This document shows, piece by piece, positions 1 to 4,657 of a stretch of 6,399 nt of DNA. The stretch spans positions 1-6,399 of the forward strand of contig JAGACN010000152.1 of assembly GCA_017614095.1 (NCBI GenBank), written 5' to 3'. The DNA comes from Clostridia bacterium. GTDB lineage: Bacteria; Bacillota_A; Clostridia; Oscillospirales; CAG-382. Below the pieces are notes generated by a model, which saw only the letters and a list, made by a program, of their open reading frames with translations, ran no database searches and was not told where the DNA came from. Made by a program: the position numbers and the translations under genes. The first letter of the stretch is position 1; each line of letters begins with the position of its first letter.

Positions 1-79
1 TCATGGGTTTGAAGGAGACGTCGTCCAGTTCGGACAGCTGCTCCAGTACGAACTCCAGATATTCTTTACTCGATGCCAT
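1..79 (-). CDS. TfoX N-terminal-domain protein, 5' fragment (26 codons, runs off the window)
   Basis: Only the first 26 codons are in the window. They read MASSKEYLEFVLEQLSELDD and continue VSFKPM to the edge. This opening (a short helix ending in a hydrophobic/acidic stretch, then V-x-F/x-KPM) is typical of small proteins with the TfoX/Sxy N-terminal domain, usually about 100-120 residues and of unknown biochemical role in Firmicutes. The start is well supported: a perfect AGGAGG (plus-strand 85-90) stands 5 bases upstream of the ATG. The start lies inside the 3' end of the preceding acetyltransferase gene (14-base overlap), so it is the last visible gene of the minus-strand operon. The family call rests on remembered family pattern and a short fragment. 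The protein should not be assumed to regulate competence, because many family members outside gamma-proteobacteria have no such known role. Confidence 0.72.
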   Translation of the reverse strand, partial: MASSKEYLEFVLEQLSELDDVSFKPM

Positions 80-893
80 GTTTTCCTCCTGTTCCGAGCT
101 CCAGCTGAGCGGTCACCAGATCGCCGCTTTCCTCATACCGGAAACCCATCGATTCATAGAGCCTCAAAGCCGGTCCGTTGTCTTCGTCCACGAACAGCAG
201 CATCCCGTTCGGCTCGTTCTCTTCCAGCGCTCTGGCCAGCAGCTGCCGGCCGAGCCCTTTCCGGCGTGATCCCGGCTTCACGTACAGATCATAAGGCTCG
301 TTCTCCTCAAATTTGATGGTGACGTCAATGTATCCGGCCAGTTCCCCTTCCTCCAGTGCGATGTACGTCCGGAACCGGTCCGTTGCCTCGATCACCCGGT
401 TGCCGGTCCAGTACATGTCCTTTTCGTGCATGTCGATATAGGCTTCCCGGTATTCGGGCGGCAGCGTCCGGACGTTCGGCGTTTCCATGCGCTGGAAGGA
501 ATGCGTGAAGACCATTTTCTTCTGTATCGGAAGGAAAGATGCTCCCGCCTTCGCCAGCGCGTTCCGCAAAAACAGATCCGACGGCGGAAAGACAAAGTCC
601 GCGTGGAAGCCCGGATAGGCGTCCGTCAGGCAGGCGATCAGTTCCGCCGCTGCCGGCTCGCAGGCCGAAAAACCCGTTTTGAGTTCGATATACCGGTCCT
701 CCGGAAGGATGATGACGCGGTACAGCCCGGTGACGGCTTCACCGTCCGTAGCGGCAAACACGTCCTCGTCGTCCCGGAAAAGCGCCGTACGGAATCCGTC
801 CGCGGCATCCTCTGAAATCGGCGGAAAGCCGTTTTGGTTTACGAAACGCTCCATCATCCGGTCAAGCGTCTCCGGTTCGATGATCCGAATCAT
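66..893 (-). CDS. GNAT-family N-acetyltransferase with a degenerate N-terminal GNAT-like half (275 aa)
   Basis: Predicted cytosolic acetyl-CoA-dependent acyltransferase of the GNAT superfamily; the acceptor is unknown. The catalytic domain is C-terminal, about residues 140-265. Motif A runs over residues 203-223 (LYVKPGSRRKGLGRQLL) with the acetyl-CoA pyrophosphate loop R210-x-x-G213-x-G215. Motif B follows as FVDEDNGPALRLYESMGF (about 234-251), with the usual Asn (N239) and Tyr (Y246). The first 135 residues have a weaker GNAT-like layout (strand, RYIELKTGF near 68-75, a helix, then an LAKAGASF turn) but no R/Q-x-x-G-x-G loop, so they look like a degenerate second copy. The start at 893 was chosen because its ATG overlaps the kinase stop as ATGA and an AAGGGG-like site lies 10 bases upstream. 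The same frame stays open far upstream, but that part overlaps the kinase gene and reads as low-complexity Arg/Gly-rich shadow. The 3' end overlaps the TfoX-domain start by 14 bases. Confidence 0.88.
   Translation of the reverse strand: MIRIIEPETLDRMMERFVNQNGFPPISEDAADGFRTALFRDDEDVFAATDGEAVTGLYRVIILPEDRYIELKTGFSACEPAAAELIACLTDAYPGFHADFVFPPSDLFLRNALAKAGASFLPIQKKMVFTHSFQRMETPNVRTLPPEYREAYIDMHEKDMYWTGNRVIEATDRFRTYIALEEGELAGYIDVTIKFEENEPYDLYVKPGSRRKGLGRQLLARALEENEPNGMLLFVDEDNGPALRLYESMGFRYEESGDLVTAQLELGTGGKHGIE
85..90 (-). promoter_or_regulatory. Ribosome binding site of the TfoX-domain gene
   Basis: Read on the minus strand this is AGGAGG, 5 bases before the ATG at 79. It sits within the coding region of the upstream acetyltransferase. 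It is the strongest Shine-Dalgarno of the left-hand operon, so this gene may be re-initiated efficiently despite overlapping its neighbour. Confidence 0.75.
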
Positions 894-1555
894 TTTGAAA
901 ATTCCCCTTGTCTTTTTTCCCTGTTCGTCAATCCGAACAGTTCTTCGATGACGTCCGCCGTCTGTTCTTCCGTCCGGGACTCGTCGCGCAGCAGGACCGG
1001 GAACCCGGCATGCAGGAAACAGGCATACCGTTCTTTCGAATTGATCCGCTGCAAACAGCTCCGGAAATTCTCCAGCGCGCGATCCGGATCCGGTTCGTCC
1101 AGGATCAGCCGGTAGAGGAACTGCTTTTCCCGGTCCGGCCGGTCGAAGAACCGCCTGACCGACAACTCCGGATCTGCCAGCATCACGAGGACGTGACCCG
1201 GTTCCGCGACGGTCTTCAGCGTATCCAAGGAAATGTTCGTGTCCACGAATACGGGTCTCCGTTCGTTCCGCAGCCCTTCCAGGATGCGCAGTTCCAGGAT
1301 CTCGCATTCGCGGGACACGCCGTCGACCCAGGCTTCGTATTCGTCCGGCGTCCTGCGGATGAAATCGTGCCAGTCCGTCAGATCCTCGCCGTAGAACAGG
1401 AACGGGAATTCGTTCCTGTCCAGTCCCGACAGCAGCCGATCGTGATAATTTTCTTCGCACAGGATGCCCTGATGCCTGTCCGCGAGCAGCTTGACGGCCG
1501 TGGATTTCCCGGCATAGGCGTTTCCCGTGATGAAATAAGCGTTCGGGAAGTTCAT
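890..1555 (-). CDS. P-loop NTPase / small kinase-like protein of unknown substrate (221 aa)
   Basis: A compact nucleoside-triphosphate-binding protein. The N-terminus is a hydrophobic strand followed by a Walker A loop, G11-NAYA-G16-K17-S18-T19 (GxxxxGKS/T). A Walker B-like strand, RPVFVDTN, ends at D105. An arginine-rich stretch near residues 134-142 (RRFFDRPDR) resembles the lid of nucleoside or shikimate-type kinases. The size of about 220 residues fits the small P-loop kinase fold better than a mechanical AAA+ ATPase, which would need sensor and arginine-finger regions I do not see. I recall similar Clostridia proteins annotated only as AAA or P-loop family, but no substrate can be read from the sequence. 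Start and stop are fixed by ATGA overlaps at both ends, with a weak GAAGG site 7 bases before the ATG. It sits between two acetyltransferase genes, which suggests a shared small-molecule pathway; that is inference. Confidence 0.85.
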   Translation of the reverse strand: MNFPNAYFITGNAYAGKSTAVKLLADRHQGILCEENYHDRLLSGLDRNEFPFLFYGEDLTDWHDFIRRTPDEYEAWVDGVSRECEILELRILEGLRNERRPVFVDTNISLDTLKTVAEPGHVLVMLADPELSVRRFFDRPDREKQFLYRLILDEPDPDRALENFRSCLQRINSKERYACFLHAGFPVLLRDESRTEEQTADVIEELFGLTNREKRQGEFSK

Positions 1556-2361
1556 GATCCGGCCTTCGTACAGGCCATTGGGAGATCTCCCTCCCGGCGG
1601 TTGAAGCCGTCCACCACGTCTGCCGGTTTGACGGTCAATTCCGCCCAGGCAGGCAGAAATCCGCTCTTCAGCGCGTTCCGGACGGAGCGGAGGTTGGACC
1701 AGGCGGAGCAATAGAAAGGCACTTTGTCTCTTTTCAGGATTTCGGAAGCCAGTCTCGCCGTCAGCGCGGAGGCGATCCCCTGCCCGCGTTTGTCCGGGAG
1801 GACGTCCACGCCGATCTGCCACATCATTTCACAGTCCGCGGAGCAGCCGGCCAGTCCGACCAGTTTTCCGCCGTCGTAGGCGCCGACCGCCAGCCGGTCC
1901 AGTTCCCTGCGTTCGCTGCAGAGCGCGTTGCTCCATTCAGGACGGTAGAGTGAAGAAAACTCCGTTTGTCCGAGCAGCCGAACGTCGTACGCGCACGGAT
2001 TGTCCGGTATCCCGTTCTGATCCGGCAGAAAATATTCGGCCATGAAGCAGATCCTGTACCCCATCTGTTCGAGACGTTCGTTCAGCCAGTGCATGTGCGG
2101 TGTTTCCAGACATTCGTAAAAGGGATAGCGGGACAGATACTCCGAGACCAGTCCTTCGACGGCCGGCGTCACCGCCGCCGCGACATTGCTTCCGTAGGAG
2201 ACCAGGTCGCACACGATCGGTTCCTTGTAGTATTTCCTTGCGTTCTTCCCCAGACGCAGGGGGAAAACCGCGTTTTCGCTCTTCGTGAAGTCCTCCGGCC
2301 TGCATCCGAGGTCTTCCGCGGACTGCTCCAGTGCAATCCGCAGGATCTCCGAATCGATCAT
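1552..2361 (-). CDS. GNAT-family N-acetyltransferase (269 aa), N-terminal extension plus C-terminal GNAT domain
   Basis: Predicted acetyl-CoA-dependent acetyltransferase with unknown acceptor. The GNAT core lies in the C-terminal half, about residues 125-245. A beta strand (RLAVGAYDGGKLVGLAGCSAD, about 156-176) leads to motif A, QIGVDVLPDKRGQGIASALT, around 182-201. There R192-G-Q-G195-I-A197 gives the R-x-x-G-x-A acetyl-CoA loop. Motif B is CSAWSNLRSVRNALKSGF (218-235) with N223. The first 110 residues form an extra domain with a YPFYECLETPHMHWLNERLEQ segment, a layout I associate with the two-domain GNAT_acetyltran-type proteins; that family match is a guess. The start follows AAAGGAG with a 7-base spacer, and its ATG forms an ATGA with the isomerase stop. 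The stop in turn overlaps the kinase start by 4 bases. Confidence 0.87.
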   Translation of the reverse strand: MIDSEILRIALEQSAEDLGCRPEDFTKSENAVFPLRLGKNARKYYKEPIVCDLVSYGSNVAAAVTPAVEGLVSEYLSRYPFYECLETPHMHWLNERLEQMGYRICFMAEYFLPDQNGIPDNPCAYDVRLLGQTEFSSLYRPEWSNALCSERRELDRLAVGAYDGGKLVGLAGCSADCEMMWQIGVDVLPDKRGQGIASALTARLASEILKRDKVPFYCSAWSNLRSVRNALKSGFLPAWAELTVKPADVVDGFNRREGDLPMACTKAGS

Positions 2362-3188
2362 GACAGGACTCCTTTCTCCTTCAGCCACCGGACGGACCGG
2401 GTCAATGCCGGAACCGTTTTCGTTTCCAGCACACACCGGGCATGTCGGCTTTCCGCGTATGCCAGACGGCTTTGCAGATCGATCTCCCCGTCGCCCAGCG
2501 CGAGATGGTTTTTCGGCGGGTTTTCTGTCCCGTCGTGGATATGGAAATGGATCAGTTTCTCCCGCCGTTCCAGAAGGAACGGGACGTCGGCTTCGCTGGT
2601 CGCTTTCGAATGCCCGATATCCCAGGTCAACCCGAAAACCGGGCTTTCCAGCAAGTCGTCGATCACGGCCTTTTCATAAGACTTGAAGCCGTCCGTGTTT
2701 TCCACGCATATGCGGACGTCCGCGCCGCCGATCCATTCTTCGCACAGCGACCGGAACCGCGCAAACGCTTCCCGGTAGGACTCGAACTCCCGTTCGTACA
2801 GCCATTCCTTCCGGTCCGGCAGCGTGACGTAGATGCCGTGGTGCATATGCATGTTCACGGTCATCGGCTGCGAATTGTCGCCAAACCTGTCGCGCAGCGG
2901 CAGCAGCTTCTTCGCGACGGCGATCGACCTGTGGACAGTTTGCAGATAGGCGTCGGCGACCAGCGGATTGAAGTCTGCGACGTTGAGGTTTTCCTCCAGA
3001 TGCACGGTCAGGTAGATGCTTTCCCGTTCGGCAGCAGACAGAAAGAAGTCCGTGTTCTCCAGCTTTTCCAACCGGTATTCCGGAAAATTCATATTCAGTT
3101 CGACGAACCGGAGCCCCAGGCTTGCGCACAGGGCGGTGTTCTCTTCGAAGGACCGGTTCTCGATCAGGGTAGGCATTCCGAACTGCAT
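2358..3188 (-). CDS. Sugar phosphate isomerase/epimerase-like TIM-barrel protein (276 aa)
   Basis: Belongs to the xylose-isomerase-like / AP-endonuclease-2 TIM-barrel superfamily, divalent-metal enzymes that include sugar epimerases, inosose dehydratase and endonuclease IV. The expected (beta-alpha)8 landmarks appear in order: LRFVELNMNF (26-35), LTVHLEENLN with H63, VNMHMHHG with H114 or H116, RICVENTDGF with E163, LTWDIGHSKA with D190 and H193, IHFHIHDG with H216/H218, then NHLALGDGEID with H228 and E235, and VLETK with E255. E163, D190, the HIHD motif and E255 are the usual metal-binding set. Full length of about 270-290 residues is normal. The start is supported by AAGGAG 7 bases upstream and by a promoter 40-70 bases upstream. 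It is first in the five-gene operon, and its stop overlaps the next start by 4 bases. Substrate unknown; an endonuclease IV-type DNA repair role is less likely because of size and the sugar-isomerase-like loop set. Confidence 0.88.
   Translation of the reverse strand: MQFGMPTLIENRSFEENTALCASLGLRFVELNMNFPEYRLEKLENTDFFLSAAERESIYLTVHLEENLNVADFNPLVADAYLQTVHRSIAVAKKLLPLRDRFGDNSQPMTVNMHMHHGIYVTLPDRKEWLYEREFESYREAFARFRSLCEEWIGGADVRICVENTDGFKSYEKAVIDDLLESPVFGLTWDIGHSKATSEADVPFLLERREKLIHFHIHDGTENPPKNHLALGDGEIDLQSRLAYAESRHARCVLETKTVPALTRSVRWLKEKGVLS
2369..2375 (-). promoter_or_regulatory. Ribosome binding site of the upstream GNAT gene, inside the isomerase coding region
   Basis: Minus-strand AAAGGAG, 7 bases before the ATG at 2361. 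It decides the start: an in-frame ATG further upstream, at 2436, has no such site and would overlap the isomerase gene by 79 bases. Confidence 0.65.
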
Positions 3189-3195
3189 GCGCGTT

Positions 3196-3201
3196 CTCCT
3201 T
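3196..3201 (-). promoter_or_regulatory. Ribosome binding site of the isomerase-like gene
   Basis: Minus-strand AAGGAG separated by 7 bases from the ATG at 3188. Optimal spacing, supports the chosen start. Confidence 0.75.
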
Positions 3202-3228
3202 TTCCGGACGCTCCCCGCATCCTTCCGT

Positions 3229-3257
3229 ATTATATACTATTCACATATTATTTACAA
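3229..3257 (-). promoter_or_regulatory. Sigma-A type promoter of the five-gene minus-strand operon
   Basis: Read on the minus strand: -35 TTGTAA (plus 3252-3257), a 17-base spacer, and a perfect -10 TATAAT (plus 3229-3234). Transcription would start near 3222, leaving a 5' leader of about 35 bases before the isomerase ATG. The area is markedly AT-rich against GC-rich genes. An A-rich stretch lies directly upstream of the -35 (minus-strand GAAAACAA repeats) and could act as an UP element. Confidence 0.78.
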
Positions 3258-3265
3258 TGGTTCTT

Positions 3266-3285
3266 TTGTTTTCTCTTGTTTTCAC
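3266..3285 (+). repeat. Tandem 10-base direct repeat between the two divergent promoters
   Basis: Two adjacent units, TTGTTTTCTC (3266-3275) and TTGTTTTCAC (3276-3285), match at 9 of 10 positions with a period of one helical turn. The second unit contains the -35 box of the plus-strand promoter, and the first lies just upstream of the minus-strand -35. Either a same-face protein-binding site or an A-tract/UP-like element; the sequence alone cannot decide. Simple T-rich composition could also produce such a pair by chance. Confidence 0.6.
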
Positions 3286-3304
3286 ATTGATTTTGTGATA
3301 TATT
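3276..3304 (+). promoter_or_regulatory. Extended -10 promoter of the DUF3810/lipoprotein genes
   Basis: A -35 TTGTTT (3276-3281, weak), a 17-base spacer and a -10 TATATT (3299-3304, one mismatch to TATAAT). The -10 is preceded by TG-A, giving the extended -10 TGnTATATT. The predicted start is near 3311, with a 5' leader of about 40 bases to the ATG at 3351. The extended -10 may compensate for the poor -35. The spacer contains an inverted repeat, which makes repressor control plausible. Confidence 0.65.
3282..3298. promoter_or_regulatory. Inverted repeat TCACA-N7-TGTGA in the plus promoter spacer, candidate operator
   Basis: Perfect 5-base arms (3282-3286 and 3294-3298) flank a 7-base centre between the -35 and -10. 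A protein bound here would block RNA polymerase. The heptamer TTCACAT that begins this repeat (3281-3287) also occurs at 3240-3246, inside the spacer of the opposite promoter, so one regulator could act on both. Arms of 5 bases are short, so chance occurrence is a real alternative. Confidence 0.4.
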
Positions 3305-3338
3305 GGATACGGCAGGAAGGACAGATGCCGGCCGAATC

Positions 3339-3344
3339 AGGAGG
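3339..3344 (+). promoter_or_regulatory. Ribosome binding site that fixes the DUF3810 start
   Basis: AGGAGG ends 6 bases before the ATG at 3351. The in-frame ATG at 3345 touches the site directly and cannot use it. An in-frame TTG at 3303 falls in the -10 box and would not be on the mRNA. The start at 3351 is therefore preferred. Confidence 0.8.
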
Positions 3345-3350
3345 ATGTAC

Positions 3351-4613
3351 ATGAGCACGACCGTACCGGAAACCGATCCGGTCTTTGCCGCGGAAGCAGT
3401 CCCGGACAGCGCCGGGCAGGAACCTGAGGAAGAGACCGTACAAGAACAGACAGAACCGAAAAAAGGAAAAAAGAAGAAAGAAAAAAAGCCCTTCAAAGTC
3501 ACCCTGCGGGAACGCGGATTCCTGAAACCGGGCTTTCTGGCCTGCCTTTTCCTGTTCGTCTTTTCCGTTCTGCTTTACGTTGCCTGCCGTTTTCTGCCCG
3601 ATCTGGCGGAATTCTGGACGCGCTACCCGTCGCAGGGCATCCGTTTCGTCCTGGCGAAAATGACGGGATGGATCCCCTTCTCCTTGATGGAATTCCTGAT
3701 CTACGCGCTGCCGTTATTCATTCTCGCCTTCTTCGTTTTCTCCGGACGCTCCTTGAAAAAGAAGGACACGACCGAGAACTTCCACAAATGGCTGAACCCG
3801 CTCATCTGCACCCTGCTGGTCATCGCCTCCCTGTTCTGCACCGCGTTCGGCCCCTGCTATTTCCGCCGTTCGCTTTCGGAGAACCTGTCGCTCGTCAACG
3901 CCAAGGTCTCGGGCGAGCAGCTGGACCGCACGGCGCGGGCGGTATCGGCCGAACTGGAGGCTGCCCTGCCCGAAGTCCGGTTCCTCGCTGACGGTTCGTC
4001 CGTCCAGCCATACGGCTACGACGAACTCGTGGAAAAAATCAACGACGCGTACGAAACGTTCGCAAGCGATCCGGGCCACGCCTTCCTGTCCACCTTCCGG
4101 TCCAGCCCGAAGCGGCTGTTCTGCTCGCCGGTCTTCACCTATACGCACATCTCCGGCGTCTATACCTTCGTCACGGGCGAGGCAAACATCAATACGAACT
4201 ATCCGGATTTCGTCCGTCCCTTCACCATCGCGCATGAGATGGCCCATCAGCGGGGCGTCGCGAAAGAGGAGGAAGCCAATTTCGTCGCCTATCTGGTCTG
4301 CCTGTCCAGCGACGATCCCTATGTCCGGTATTCCGCCTGCACCACGATGCTCCAGTACCTGGGAGACGCCCTGTACAAGGCGGACAAAGACCGCTACCAG
4401 GAAGTCTACGGTTCCGTGCTGCCGGCTCAGTATTCCGGCGAGATGAAAGCCTACTCCCTTTTCTTCGATGCCTACCGGGACAGCACGGCCTCCAAAGTGA
4501 CCAAGGCCGTCAACGACACCTATCTGAACTCCCAGGGCGAGAAAGCGGGGACCGCGAGTTACGGGCTGGTCGTCGACCTGGCCGTCGCCTATTACGAATC
4601 CCTTCCGGACTGA
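3351..4613 (+). CDS. DUF3810-type membrane protein with a zinc-metalloprotease HEMAH motif (420 aa)
   Basis: Predicted integral membrane protein. Residues 1-35 are acidic and Pro/Glu-rich, and residues 37-46 are a lysine cluster (KKGKKKKEKK), which should keep the N-terminus cytosolic. Three hydrophobic segments follow: about 61-81, 111-132 and 148-170. The remaining 250 residues form a soluble domain, predicted outside the membrane by the positive-inside rule. That domain carries PFTIAHEMAHQRGVAKEEEANF with H295-E296-x-x-H299 and a downstream acidic cluster (E306-E308) suitable as third zinc ligand, as in gluzincin peptidases. This motif and the overall plan match my recollection of DUF3810 (Pfam), whose substrate is not established. 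The charged N-terminal tail of about 50 residues seems longer than family norm. The gene has its own promoter and is followed after 44 bases by a lipoprotein gene, with no convincing terminator between. A protease role is inferred from the motif only. Confidence 0.86.
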   Translation: MSTTVPETDPVFAAEAVPDSAGQEPEEETVQEQTEPKKGKKKKEKKPFKVTLRERGFLKPGFLACLFLFVFSVLLYVACRFLPDLAEFWTRYPSQGIRFVLAKMTGWIPFSLMEFLIYALPLFILAFFVFSGRSLKKKDTTENFHKWLNPLICTLLVIASLFCTAFGPCYFRRSLSENLSLVNAKVSGEQLDRTARAVSAELEAALPEVRFLADGSSVQPYGYDELVEKINDAYETFASDPGHAFLSTFRSSPKRLFCSPVFTYTHISGVYTFVTGEANINTNYPDFVRPFTIAHEMAHQRGVAKEEEANFVAYLVCLSSDDPYVRYSACTTMLQYLGDALYKADKDRYQEVYGSVLPAQYSGEMKAYSLFFDAYRDSTASKVTKAVNDTYLNSQGEKAGTASYGLVVDLAVAYYESLPD

Positions 4614-4644
4614 TTTGTCCGTTCTTCATTCCGAACTTCACTTC

Positions 4645-4649
4645 AGGAG
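4645..4649 (+). promoter_or_regulatory. Ribosome binding site of the lipoprotein gene
   Basis: AGGAG 8 bases before the ATG at 4658. An out-of-frame ATG at 4653 is too close to the site to compete well. The 44-base gap between the two plus-strand genes holds this site and no clear promoter or terminator, so the pair is probably one transcript. Confidence 0.7.
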
Positions 4650-4657
4650 TAAATGCT

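Noticed and set aside
894..1460. Upstream extension of the first GNAT reading frame by 189 codons
   Set aside because: It would lie wholly within the kinase gene; its Arg/Gly-rich sequence has no domain, and the ATGA junction with nearby ribosome binding site explains the shorter start.
908..1714. 268-codon plus-strand open frame opposite the kinase and GNAT genes
   Set aside because: It crosses the boundary of two well supported minus-strand genes and shows Arg/Gln/Phe-rich shadow composition with no recognisable motif.
3303..3350. Upstream in-frame TTG start giving a 16-residue longer DUF3810 protein
   Set aside because: The TTG overlaps the -10 box and lies upstream of the predicted transcription start, while AGGAGG is ideally placed for the ATG at 3351.
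3189..3350. Riboswitch, small RNA or CRISPR in the intergenic region
   Set aside because: Both predicted leaders are only about 35-40 bases, too short for a riboswitch, and no repeat-spacer or stable hairpin pattern is seen beyond the short repeats listed.
3714..4247. 177-codon antisense open frame within the DUF3810 gene
   Set aside because: Shadow of a membrane-protein gene in the opposite frame, rich in Glu/Arg/Gly, without a start signal.
4614..4644. Possible terminator hairpin between the DUF3810 and lipoprotein genes
   Set aside because: Only a 4-base GTTC/GAAC pairing with no T-run follows; too weak for an intrinsic terminator.
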